Positions 39,485 through 52,075 of a DNA stretch of 64,000 nt are shown here, one piece after another. The stretch lies in NCBI RefSeq assembly GCF_015832195.1, contig NC_052016.1, positions 34,741,129 through 34,805,128 on the forward strand, written 5' to 3'. The DNA comes from Motacilla alba alba (taxonomy: Eukaryota; Chordata; Aves; Passeriformes; Motacillidae). A program made the position numbers and the translations under genes. Under the pieces are notes generated by a model that was not told the origin of the DNA, ran no database searches, and was given only the letters and a program-made list of their open reading frames with translations. Numbering within the stretch: position 1 is the first letter of the stretch; the number at the start of each line of letters is the position of its first letter.

Positions 39485-39538
39485 AGTAGTAATAACATTA
39501 CAGTCACAACAGAGTAGTAATAACATTACAGTCAGAAC
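39485..39538 (+). repeat. 28-bp tandem duplication
   Basis: 'agtagtaataacattacagt' plus 'ca' and a few bases starts at 39485 and again at 39513, with a single C/G difference within the shared part. The low divergence suggests a fairly recent duplication. Confidence 0.85.
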
Positions 39539-42500
39539 AATCGAAATAACATCATGACTTAATTTTATCAGGTTTAGTTTTTTATGCTTACCATCTTGGG
39601 TGGGATTTGTAATGCAATCTGAGAGTTGGTACCACTGCAGAAAAAGTGCTGCAAGAGCTTAAGATGGCTATTCTAAAACCGGTTTGGTTTCTTTATGCTT
39701 AAATTACACAAGGGTAAATGTTACTCTAAATGGAGATCACGGAAGTTCTGGTCATATTTTTCATTCTAGAATATTAGAAATATCTCTATTTATATCCAGA
39801 TCCAAACTTGAATTTAAGAATCTCTTTTCTTTCTAAATGGTGGCTTTTACAGTCTTTCCCGAAAGTAACTTTTAGTCCATCAGCATTCTGCCAATATTAT
39901 TATCATCAGTTTCATTTCAATTTAAAAAGTCCTTAAATGCATTATGCCACAGTATCTGGTTTTATATGTGTTTGTTAAACAACTTTCCTAAGGGCAAAAT
40001 GCCTAATATGCTGCATCTGAATAACTCGTAGAGCTAGCAGTTGTCTTTGATAGCAGAAGGACAAAAAACCCCTGAAAGATTACTTACAACCAATCACTTA
40101 ACACATGCACATGTGAAACCTTCACGGCCCATAGAGCTGCTGGAGAAAAAATGTGTAGGTGGCACAATTACCTGAGGACTTAACAACAGCACAGGGCCCT
40201 CCAACCTGACAAACCCCACTTTTCCAATCTATGTCTTTCTTTGGGTCTCTCCAGCTGTAGTTCCTTCTATTATTTCTCTGAGAAAAAAAACCAATCTCTT
40301 CAAAATTCCATTAAAAAAAAAAAAAACTTTGTGAAGTTTTACTTTGCCTTCAATAGGGAAGAAAAACGTGTCCTGGTTTATTTAAATTTTATGTCACCTG
40401 GCCACATGTGGTTGTTTGCCTGGGTTTCTTCCTTCTAGAAAAGATTCCTTAGCAGGAGACATAATGTTGCTATATGCTGTCAAACTTTACATCATATGCT
40501 GAGCAGTGTGCTGGTTGTTTCTAATGCTTTGTAAAAAACAAAGCATTTTTGTCAGTAGATTTGTGCTTTTTTGAGAAAACATAGGGTAACATGTTATGTT
40601 GTTTTCACATAGCAGCTATGTTGCCAAATTGCTCTGAGGCCAGGTTTGGATAGCAAAATTTAAAATATATACTCACAGCTATGTATTGAGCAGCTGTTTC
40701 ATGGTTTCAGTCATAACAAATGAGAGGCCCAATACTGTAATACAAAAATGCATCATATTAGACAACAACAACAAAAAAAAAGTCTTTTAAATGTATGCAA
40801 ATTCAGGCAGCATGAACAGTCTACACTATCAATTGGAATTTTCTTGTTACAGTTACAATGTAGATATGGGAATTATATGGCTTTCTCTTTTGAAGTTTTC
40901 AAATTAGAGTTTTGAGACATCTTTCAGAGTTCTGTTCAGATCTTTCTTTTGGCCTTTGTTATATTAGATTTCCAGTCATATCTTAGAGCAGCGAAGAACA
41001 TGCACCCATTCAGTTGCAGTAAGTAATTTGGTTCTTGGAAACCGCACCACCTCTTTCCTGCCCAGACACATGTCAGCTTCAAGCAAGAACCCAATGCAAT
41101 GATTTAGGATACTTTTCCTTCTGTCACAATAAACTCTGGGCATTATTCCAGTAAATCAGAAGTAGAGCTAGTAATGTCAGTGTTGAGATTATATCATTAA
41201 ACAGTACATGAGCAGGAAGAGAAGAGAGACTGCAGATTGCAGAAAAACAAGGACCATTAATCACAGAGCCCCTGTCTACTGAAGCGCAACAAATGAGAAC
41301 AGCTGGTCTCCAATAAGTCTACATGATTTTAATTGATGGAAGCTGTTTAGGAAAAAAGCATGCATACAAAGAAAAAGCATACACATGTAAAATTATTTTT
41401 TCTTTGAAGTTAATTTCAGTATTTCAGTCTTATCCTGATTTTAGCGTGCCATTCAAAATAACTTGATTGATACTGATATAAAATTGGGTTTAAACTTATT
41501 TTAGTAACAATGTATGGTAAACACAGATTTGTGTATGCTGCAGCTAGCAGAGGGTGAAATACTAACATCTCTTTAGTTTACTTTTCTAACAGCTCTGTGA
41601 AGTCAAGCTGTTAAACAAAAGACAAGTTTCAACCTTTCATCTTTGAGCTAGGTCCCAATTTACTTTTTTGCAGCTATGAGATTAGAAACCAAAAACTGCA
41701 TTTTTTATTTCTGTATTCAGTGTTGGGTAAAGAGATGAGAAAAACTCTACCCTTAGGTGTTTGGGGTTTTTTAATGCAGATGCTACAAAATCAATGAAAT
41801 AAATACATCAAAAACTTTCTCTTTTCAGAACATCATCTTCCTGTTACAGCCTTTGTTATTTGGCTTTCTTTCATTGCTAAGAAACTTAGTGGCTCTTACT
41901 GTGCTCTGTATTGTCCATCACTGTCACTGTGTTTGGTATTACAGCCCCATTTTTACTTAACCTTCAAAGAAATTTATGAAGGACAAGTGAAGTATTACAA
42001 ATATGAAATAGTGATTTCACAAGCCAGTAGACAAGAGAAAAATCATGTACATTGCCTTTCCCCTGAAGATGAGAGCAAGAGTCTGTTTTTCAACCCTGTT
42101 TCATTAATCTGCTCACCTCACTGATTTTGTGGAACTTTTATTCTCATTTTTGTTGTGTAATGACCTTGAATCAGCATCAGAAACAAATTAGAAGTCAATG
42201 AAAAGTATGCTGGTGTCTTCCAGCAATTTTTTCTATTTAAGGAATAGAAGCCTTATCTCTTTCTCTTGGGACCAGGTGTTCATGTTACACCTGTTCGATG
42301 CATGGCATTACTGTTGAGTAATACTGAAGATCTAGGCAGGGAGAAAGTGTCACTGTCAGTGATCCTGCTCTTACAGGTAAGACATTCCAATGAATTTGCA
42401 GTCAAAACCATAAAAGGGGGTTGACAAAAGAGCATGTCTCTTTGCTGTGCATTTGCCCAAGAGGAAGGAAGGTAATTTTCTGTCATTCTGAAAATGAAAC

Positions 42501-43494
42501 AAATTATCTGTAGCACAGGCTGCAAAAGCTGTACATCCCTTTGCACACCGGGATTTCAAGAGTGACTTCTAAGTTTTTCTTGAAACTCCAATAATGCCCA
42601 TAGCTTGCTGCAGTGCTATTGCAGATAGCCTTGGAGTTATTGAGGGTGGGAACTTCAGTGCCTGTATCTCATAGGAAGTTATAGTGTGGCTGTGTGTGTC
42701 ATGGCATGCTGGACAGATAGGTGACCTTCTATGGAGTTGTAAATAAAAGAAAGAAATAAAAGAAATAAAACTGGGAAAAACCAAAGGTCCTGTGGCATGC
42801 TGTAGACTTTGACTGTCTTTGTAAAGAGTTCATAATAACCTCACAAGATTTTATCTAAAAACATAAATTAACTCTTCATTCAAGGGAAATCTCTGGGATT
42901 ACTGATTTAATCAAATGCAATGCATCTAATGTATTTCTGAACATGCTTTTTCTGATTTGTTCTAGGTTCTTTTGAGTTAACTGCTTGTAAATAATTTATG
43001 TTAACATGCATTACAAATGTTCATATGTACACTGATGTCCTTTGTGGTTGACATGAGCGTTTCTTAGAACAAGTATTTTTTAAATGCTGTAAGCTATTAA
43101 CTGCAGTTGTGATTGCAAAGTCATTTTAAATACTAAGCTCACAAGTCAAGAATGGGCCTAACTTCAGGCTTTTAGGGTTTCCCCTGTCCAGAAGGTTTAC
43201 ACACAAAGTTCTGGCTTTTGAAGAAACATAGGAACAGCCTACTTTTATTCTCAATATTTTAACAGAAAAGAAGAGAAAAAAGAAACATAATGTACTATTA
43301 ATAGTGCTTTGCCTTGAACTTTGTATTTTCGTTTTTAACACTTTAAAGGATTAATGATCAGTCCCAATATCTGAAAAACAGAATGCTTCAGAATGTGCCA
43401 GTAGATCCAATAAAAAAAAGGGACAAAACCAAAATATTATGAGAAAAAAAACTTTTTCCCGCTGCATTTCTTAAAACTTTATGGGTGTGGCCTT

Positions 43495-43533
43495 TTGGTT
43501 TTGGTTGGTTGGTTGGTTTTTGGTTTTTGTTTG
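43495..43533 (+). repeat. (GGTT)n G/T-rich tract
   Basis: 'ttggttttggttggttggtt' followed by 'ggtttttggtttttgtttg'. It is the same sequence class as 3266-3358 and 37083-37164. Confidence 0.75.
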
Positions 43534-46500
43534 TGCTTCTTGTATTCCTGTTTCTTATTCTTGTAAGTTTTTTATGTATAATATTTCAGGTAAGGAACAC
43601 CATGAGAAATGCTTATATCTTAAACACTTTGAAAGCAGCAGTGAACCACCAGCCAGATGACATATCTAAATAATTTGATGGAAAATAGCTGCATAAGCTT
43701 TTTTGCTTTGTCAAAATAAATAACTGTGTTAGATATCTCAGCACTATTTAAGCCTATTGGCCTTAAATGACACTCTAAAGTGAAAATGTTTTCTTAACAT
43801 TTCTTCTACATGGAATTTGCAGAAATTGAAGCGGGGGTGGGGGAGAGGAGGATGTCTTAATTATATGTAGGATGTTCACAAATAGCTAGAAGTATACTTT
43901 GCTCAGGATAATTTGTATTGAAATTATAGTTTAGAGGTGGAATCCTGATTTGTTGTACCTCAGCATTTGCAGAGAATCTCCCATCACAGAAATTCTTTAA
44001 ATCAAGAGGTGTCTTATAGTAATTTGTTCTAGCTCAAGTGGTAGTTAATTTGAAGAAATCAGATTCAATCAGTATTAAACAGAAGAGAGGAATCTCAGAG
44101 GTTCATTTCTTACATTCCAATCCACAAATTAAATTTTTGCTGTTGTACAAGCATCAGTGACTGTGATGAATACTTATATCTAAACCAGTATAAAACAAAG
44201 ACAAATAAAACTGCTCTCTGGACTCATTGGGTAAGAAAAATAGCCTGAGACACCAAACTTGAAAGAAACATTGGGAAGCAGAAGTCTAGAAAGTAACTGT
44301 AACACTGCCTTGACTCCATTTTTCATTCATGTTTCTTTGTAAGGAACATGTATTAGATTGCCTCATGTAAAGCAACTCATTTTACTGTTTTTCTTTAAAA
44401 CATTGATCTCTACAGATATGAGGTGTTAGCTCAAGTAATATCTTCAGGTGATCCTACTGTCTGCAAGTATTGGTTGTTCAGTCAGGAAATAGGTACAGTG
44501 ATATGTGAGCTAAATGATTACTTGTTTCACAGTTTTTAACTGTAAATAGCTTGTGGTTTCATTTTTAACTTGGAATTTATTGGTAGAGATGATTCACAGA
44601 GTAGTTATAAACAGAATAGTCCCATTCAGCTCTGAATTTGGTGGAAAAATACAATTAAGTTTTAGTTCTTACATTTCTCATTAGATAGATACTCTTCATC
44701 TGCCCATCTGTCATCACCTTTATTTGCAGTGGATGCACTATAGTCTTAAAACAACAAATATTTGAACAGTCTGTATAACACTCTGGAAAAAATCCAGAGA
44801 CAGAATTGTTAATGCAGTGTTTTGAGAATATAATTTACCTTAATATTCCTCTTATGTCCAGATATTCCTAAATAACAATGGGGTTTATCCCATGTTATGC
44901 TGTCACCAGGATGCAATGCAATTTGTGTTCAGGGTGTTTTTATCTCTACTTCACTTTCTCCTATGTAAGTAATTAAAACATAAAATAAGACAGATCAACT
45001 GATTTTAATTCAAAATAAAGGTTGACTGTTGCTAGCAGAAAATACATGTGAAAGAGAAGATCGTTCTTATTTTAAATTAAAACTCAACCACATTATTAAA
45101 AAAACAGTCTGACTACAAGTATCACTCAGAGTCATGTTTGGTTCATTCACTTTCCGCTAGAATCTGTGTGTGCAGGGCTGCTAGAAATTTTTGAAATTAT
45201 CTTAGATGGTATTTGGGGAATCTACTGTGAATAGGAAAAATACTCCTGTTGTGATTAGTATCGCCAAGACCCTGAAAGGAAGGAACTCTCCAGATGTGTT
45301 GAACTGCTCTCTATATCATTTGACTCTTAGTCAGCCAGGTAGGAATTTAAAGAATTTCCTGTGCTCTTACATTGGCCCGATAGACTTTGCATACTCTGCA
45401 AGTTAGAATAAGAGTTGAAGTTAAACATTGGGACTCATAATAATGGAATTCATCTTGGGTTTCTGCCTTCCTAGGGCTTCCTGGTATATAACAACACCCC
45501 CTGTAGCAGAGGAAATATTATTACTATGCACAGACCCAGTTTGCATCTATCTGGGGAACTGCACAACCATCTGCTGGAAACACATCATCGCATCATGTGG
45601 ATGGCAGACTGCATGAATTGGTGCTATTGTGCATGTTTATTGTTACATGTCTTACAGTGCTGATGAGCTCCAAATTTATATATAGACCAGGAAGAAGATT
45701 AAATACCTCCACAGGCCAAATAGCTCATAATTTACATCCTTTGTTTACATCTGCTGGAAACAACTCCTTTCTTTCATTGTCAGTAGCTTTAACCTGTGCT
45801 TCTGTTTAGGCACTTTAGGTCAGCTACAAATTACTTTGCCGAATATCTGTCCAAATCTTCCTGTGCCCATTTTGTGACTTAAAGCAATAATCTCAGCTTG
45901 AATATCCTCTACTAAACTGGTGGAAAAGTAACCTTACACTTTCTGAGAGTACTGGGTAGCCATAAGCTACCTCAGTCCATTTTCAGCTACTGGAGAAGGA
46001 GGGGGCACTAGATGAGTCTGGTGTGCTTTGTAGTACTTTTGTTAAAAATTACCAAAAGATTAAGGGAGTATGAGGGAAGAAAATAAATTGTGTGGAAATA
46101 ATTTGTGCTTGCTGGAGGGGGGGAGAAGAGGACTGATACAAAGTCATGAAGCCCCCTCAGCAGCTGCATATTTTTTTGTTAGAGTGAAGAAATTCTGCAG
46201 AAGTCAAGAAGGAAGGGAAGGGCTTATGCAATGTTTTTGCCCTGTTGTGAATATTCACTGAAGGCTACACAGGCCACAGATTCCTCTCTAGAGGAATCCT
46301 TTCAAAGAGCTGCTTTGAAAGAGGACCTGACATAACATCAGCCAGTCATTGGCGAGAACCAGGGATGCTGCCCGTCTATCAGGTGGCCGTGCCAAGAGAA
46401 CAGCTCTTGGAATGGACAAGCTGAAGGAAATAGCATAAATTAGGGGAAAGTACTGAAAGCACCAGAGGATGCTGCAGAAAATCCCCAGAGTCAAGAAAAA

Positions 46501-49500
46501 AGCCATAATCACTGCAGTGAAAAGGTAGACTTCTGATAGCCATAACCATCTTAAGAAGGTGATCAACTTTCTCAGCAGCTGAATTTGTCCATGCTGGGGC
46601 AATTCACTGTAAATTGGGTGTAAGACAGTGGCAGTCCCTTAGGAGTCACTGAGAGCAGAAGGTTGGGCCAGGACTGTTACTGGCATGTCTTGTGGGTACT
46701 GGGCTTGCTTCCTGTCAGCTACTCATGTTCCCAAGTTAATGCTCCATCATGTTTTATCTCACTCTTTTCCTGTAAATTTGTGAGATTTCCATATTTCCTG
46801 AGAACCTGGACTCTGTAGATTATTTTGGTAAGATGCTGAAAGGGAGCTCAAGCTAATGTTGGTTTTTTTTCTGTAGGAACTTACAGAAACAGAACTCTGA
46901 CAGTCAGTGCTGGGCAGAAGGAATACACAGTTTCTATGCTTGTTCATATTTAAGATTATCTGTATAAAGGGAAAAGCCATAGTGTAAATTTAATTGGAGT
47001 TTTGATGTCTATGATGCACGACTAACTAATTAAATTGGAATAACTATTTCTCATTTTGACAAAAATGCAATTTACTTTCCACCCTTCAGCAGGTCTTCCC
47101 ACTCACCACCAGCAATAGTGTTCCAGGAAACTTTTCATGCTAAAAATAGAAAAACAAAAATAACAAAGCAGAGGCAGAAAGAAGTGTTCTCAAAATTATA
47201 TTTTCTTTTTCTTAGTGGAATACAATTAACATAATAAAGATGATTTTAAGTAATCTGACAGTTTTTACTAATACTTTAGCGGTTATAGTATTCTGAATTA
47301 TTTTAACATTGTAGTATTCTACTAATATGCGGTGAGGTTTTGGCCATGGTTGTTAGACTCCAGAGTGCTGAGATCTTCTGAAAAATATACCTTTTCAAGA
47401 TTTGCTAGTCAGAATATATTCCTTTCTGAAATAAAGTTCAATGTTTTGACAATGCCTCTTTCAGTTATTCCATTATATCTATTTTTTACTTACATAATTT
47501 ATGTAAATAATATGGGTTTTTTAGGACCTTAGCAAAATAGTTTTCCTTACTAAATTCAGATTTAAGAATTTTAGTTAGTACCTCTGATTTTTAAAAAATT
47601 AATATAGCCTACAGGATATTCTATATCCTGCTTTCTCATTTGGAAAAAATGATATAATGTTTCAGACTGTTCTGGCAGAGTAGAAACACCTTTTTTTTGT
47701 ATGAATTCATCAATTGTTCGCTATTTCTTATAATGATCAATAAGATTTATGTTGTGGTTTACTGCTAAGAATGTACAATATCCACATTTCTGGCTGACTT
47801 TCTGTTAAGTGATCAACAATGAGAAAATCCTCAAGTTTTCATTTGATTTTGTTGCATGTTATCTCAATCAGATTGACAATCTGATTAAACTTTGTCAGCA
47901 GCACTTCATACTGACATAATTCAGTACAACCCCTAACTTCTTATGAAGAAAAATAGCCTTTCTTTCTTTCTGGCTTATTGACTCGTTTTCGTAATGGCAT
48001 CAAAAGACATCTTAATTTGCTTGTGGGATATATGACTAATAGAGTCATATATTAGAATACCTTTCATCCCCAATGAAAACTACAGTATGAGACTTCATTG
48101 TTTTCTCTTGAAGAAATCGTTATGTAATTTCAGTACTTACTGAGATGGAAGATGTTCATTAAAAATCTGAGTCTTGCTTCAAAGCTTCCAAGCCTCAAAG
48201 TCAAGTTAATATTTTCTGTAGAAGTGAAAGGTCTGTAATATATAAAGCAGTTTGAATTTAATTTACATAATGTAAAATAAGATTACTTCAGAGAAGTGCA
48301 GAGTTTTAGGAGAATATGGAAATCATATGGCTTTGTTTGGTGAAGCCTAACAATATATTGTATTAAAATACATAGTAATTCCCGTCCTCTAATAGGTTTG
48401 TTACATACCTCGATTGTCTTTAAGGGAGTGCTGTTTTCCTATAAGCTCACATATTGTAAAAGATTTCATATGGACATTTATGCATTTCATAATCTGACAT
48501 TTTATAATGTTTAATACCAGTTTGGGTAAACAATAAAGATTCATAGGGTAGTTTTCTTTGTGAAGGAAAGAACATGTGGGATACTTTCTTGCCTGGCTGT
48601 CCCATACATTTGGCAGAGCAAAATGAAATTATTTAGGAGGAGGTAGCTGGGCTTAAAAAAACAGGCATGGCTGTGGTGCTTTTTTTCATTCTTTAGCAAT
48701 ACCTAATTCTCTTTTGGTCCTTCATATTGTGCATCCAGGCTTAGTAGTGACTGGTGTCTGGGATTTCAGATAGGCCATCAAGATATTAAGTCTAGTAACT
48801 TTTGGTCTACCTACTTATTAGTAGTTACTAATTATTGGTTACTAAGTTACTAAGTTATTGGTCTGATTTTTCTCTTGCTGTAGGACCTTGTTTTTAAAGC
48901 ATTAAGTTCTTGAAATTTTAAACCTAAGGCAGACAAACGTAGGACATGCAACATCTGGGAATGCAGACCCCCCACTTTGTCTGTTGGTTGTTGTGGCAGT
49001 GTGTCCTAGAGATTATGACGTGGAATCAAATCTCAAAAAGGACAAAAAGCAGCCCAAAGCAGCTTCAAGCAGTGTGTGAGGTGATGTTGAAACTTTATTC
49101 ATAAACAAGATGTTGAATTAATTCTTGCACATGGGAGATCAAGTTTTCTGCAGTACCTTGTAGTGGCTTATGCTTGCATTTAACAGAGGACTGAAAAATA
49201 GCATTGTCCTAGGTGGACTTGAACCTGCTTAGTCTGATGACACTACTGCAAGAATTTGGAGTAGCAGCATTCAAGTCAAGTAGGGCTCACTTTGGAGCTT
49301 AGGATTTTTTGTCAGTGACTTGACAGCTACAGTGTTTTCAACACTTTCAAGTCAAAATTATCTCCTCTTCCTGTAATTTAGCAGTTTACTGCAAACAAGT
49401 GTTGGGTGATCTTCAATATGAAGTGATTAAGAGGGTTTATTAGCTAGATAAGTTTTTTATGGGCCAGGACCTAGTGAAACACCCATATGCTTTGCAGTGC

Positions 49501-51452
49501 AAGAAAGGAGAGTAGAGGTAGCACAGAATGCAAGATATGAAACAACAACAACAAAAAAATGGACTAAATATGAATTTAACCAGAAGTGAAGGAAATGGTG
49601 CGCCAGAAGAAAAAACAAAAGAAAGAGAGTTATTTAGTTTAAAGGAAAAGGATTAGAAAAGATGTGAAAAACAACTTCACGTTTGAAACTATAAAGCCAA
49701 AAGGGCAAAAGGTTCCTGGCGCCTGTTATGAGCAGAAGAATAAAGCTCATAGTGTGAGCTCCATCAAGGATTATATTGGTGGCATATACCTTCTGCAGTT
49801 GTTTCTGTTGGATCTTTGTTGGTCTGACTGTACCAACAATATCAGTATTATGTTGCTGCTTGAAGGCATTTTCAGTTATGCCTTCTAAAATATAGCCCCC
49901 ATTCTCAAAGCAATTCTCTTGAAAAAGCTGGTACTCTTTCCACTAAAGGCTGCAGAATTATTGCTAAAATTAGACAACTGATGGTAAAATTTAGCACTGT
50001 ACAGCAGGACAGAGCAAAGGCTATCTCATATTTAGGTCTCACTTTAATCAACAAAACAAGATTTCTCTGAAGGGTAAATCTTATTCCATGATTCCACAAT
50101 AATTTTCTCTATAAATTACAAATGTGAAGACTCCGTATTTCAACTGTATTCAATCCAGTGTGATGCGTAAGTACAAAAAAGGAAATTTTCCTCACTTGAA
50201 TGATCCTAGCATTAAATGTACTGACAGTTTATTAGATACTTGGAAAAGTACAGAACTATGCAAATACTGAGTATAATCTGTTTGGAACGTTTTTGTTTGT
50301 TGAGAGTACTTTACAGGGAATCATTACATAAAGTATATTTAATTTGTATAATTATTGATCAATTCCTTAAAGAGTGGCAAATGCTCTACTCAGAGGTCTT
50401 TACTTGACTGGAGAGCCAAATTACTGAAAGGTTGCCAACACTCCTTTCACTCCATAATAAATTCAGAAAAATTGCTGTACCATAAGAATGAATTTTTTTA
50501 ATATGCATGGTTTTAAATACTGTATGTACTTTCGTGGTGGTTAAAGGTGCTCAGGAAAAAAAAATTTTGTTTGTATATAAAAGCCAGAAATAGCCTGTTT
50601 GTGGAACTGAGTGATAAATATAACAACATATGACAGACCAAGTAAAATACCTGGTGTTTTGTCAAAATTTACAAGTCTGTACCATAAAGCTGCATTAAGT
50701 TTCAGTCTCTGTAGGTAGCATGCATTCACTTACATTTTAGTAGCAAATGTTTCCTCATCTCATACAGGTTTAGTTTTGTTTTAGTGTATGTAATATCTAT
50801 ATAATATAAAACCTACTCATTTGTCATCTGTGAAAACTTTTATGTATTATCATGAGAAATTGTCATGACATCTTTCCAAGCTAATGTAGCACTTTTTCAT
50901 CACCTTTTAATGAGTGTAGGGTTCAGTGTGTCTGTGGTAGTTCAGTTTTGATAAATGCTCTTATCTAAGGCCCTGCTCTTCCAGATGGCAAATAAATGAA
51001 TGTTTTCTTGCGTGAATTATGATATCATTCTTCTGTTGTGAAAAACATGAATCCCACTAATGTCCACAAAACTCTGTTGGACTGGATAATCTGCTTATTC
51101 TGAGAAAGGATATAAGAAAGCCTTCCTTGAGAGTCGTGAATACTATCAAAGTGCAATTTACATACCCATGGAGATACAGAGACTTAGTTCAGTGCTCAGG
51201 TGATGCTTCTCTTTTGTCCTGGCCTTAATATCGGCAGGCAGGATGGCCCTGTTTTGTTTCATGTTCTCTTTTATTATTTTCCTGGAGATGACTCCCAGAA
51301 CCTGCACATTCTTCAGAATGCCTTCTGGGCAGGTTTTTCTCAAGTTATAAAATGGAAAGAATAATTCTTTCAGCTGCAGAATTGTTAAAAATATTGTTAA
51401 TGTGGTATTCAGTCACTTATATTTTGTTGGTTTGTGTTTTTTTCTTTTCCAG

Positions 51453-51587
51453 GATTACTTACTGCCATCTACCTTTCCAGAGTAAATGGCTTTATGTTGG
51501 AACGGAGAGAGGCAATACACACATTGTAAATATTGAGTCCTTCATTCTTTCTGGATATGTTATCATGTGGAACAAGGCAATAGAACT
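51453..51587 (+). CDS. STXBP5L: Tomosyn-2, internal exon c (WD40 blades)
   Basis: This 135-nt exon sits between 'tttttcttttccag' and 'gtaagt'. One base completes the Arg codon split with exon b (AG|G), 44 codons follow, and two bases (CT) of a Leu codon are left for exon d. It encodes I-T-Y-C-H-L-P-F-Q-S-K-W-L-Y-V-G-T-E-R-G, then N-T-H-I-V-N-I-E-S-F-I-L-S-G-Y-V-I-M-W-N and K-A-I-E. 'KWLYVGTERG' and 'YVIMWNKAIE' are hallmark tomosyn WD40 segments. 'NTHIVNIESFILSG' fits STXBP5L; STXBP5, as I recall it, reads 'NIHIVNVESFTLSG'. The stop-free frame continues a few codons into both flanking introns by chance only. Confidence 0.97.
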
Positions 51588-51975
51588 GTAAGTGCAGATT
51601 TTTTTTTTCATTTGTATGCGTGGTCATTTTCATAGCTGTCTTAAATTTAATTTTAAAGAATCATTTGGTTTTCAAATATTACCAGATCTTTTGAAGTCTT
51701 TCATTTCAGTGAATGCGTTTGCAGTATTAAGTGGTTTTTTACAGGACATTAGGAATCAGATTTATGTTAGAGACCTAATTCTATTTCATATAAAAGAAAA
51801 AAAATGGTGTACTGTTTACTATGAAGTTCCATGAAATACAGAAAGTCTTTAATCACTAAAATTCAGATTTTACTATTTTTATGAGGAAAGCTTGATCATC
51901 ATGTCCTCCATCTGTGAAGAGAATAATGGAGGATATTTGCCCTAAGATTCTACAGAGAACTTTTCTTCAATGAGC

Positions 51976-52075
51976 TGTGGAATCAATTAGATGAGAAGGG
52001 ACAGGAGGAGGTCTCTAGACCAAGCGTCCTGCTCAACACAGTGAGAATTTGAAGGTTAATTCAAACAGATCAAAA
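51976..52075 (-). mobile_element. Decayed CR1-like 3' tail, antisense
   Basis: 'gatgagaagggacaggagga', 'ggtctctagaccaagcgtcc' and 'tgctcaacacagtgag' resemble the reverse complement of avian CR1 3' ends ('gaagggacctc...ggtctctagtccaacctcctgctcaaa'). It is diverged and short, so subfamily and exact ends cannot be given. Confidence 0.6.

Larger units (their letters stand above)
31131..51452 (+). other. STXBP5L: Intron, phase 2, 20.3 kb
   Basis: It begins 'gtaaga' and ends 'tttttcttttccag', a strong acceptor. Inside are a perfect 18-bp hairpin (33387-33429), an LTR (about 35319-35670), a G/T-A/C foldback (37083-37511), a 28-bp tandem duplication (39485-39538) and another GGTT tract (43495-43533). 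GC-richer islands at about 38060-38560 and 46260-46720 carry open frames I do not recognise. The rest looks like unique non-coding DNA; no further tomosyn exon was seen. Confidence 0.85.

Noticed and set aside
40523..40552. Hairpin followed by T run, resembling a bacterial terminator
   Set aside because: The genome is a vertebrate one, and the 10-bp AT-rich stem with an A loop is close to chance.
48887..49078. Stop-free stretch reading P-R-D-Y-D-V-E-S-N-L-K-K-D-K-K-Q-P-K-A-A before a stop
   Set aside because: It looked like a protein C-terminus, but has no start codon, no family match and only a weak acceptor-like context; most likely chance.
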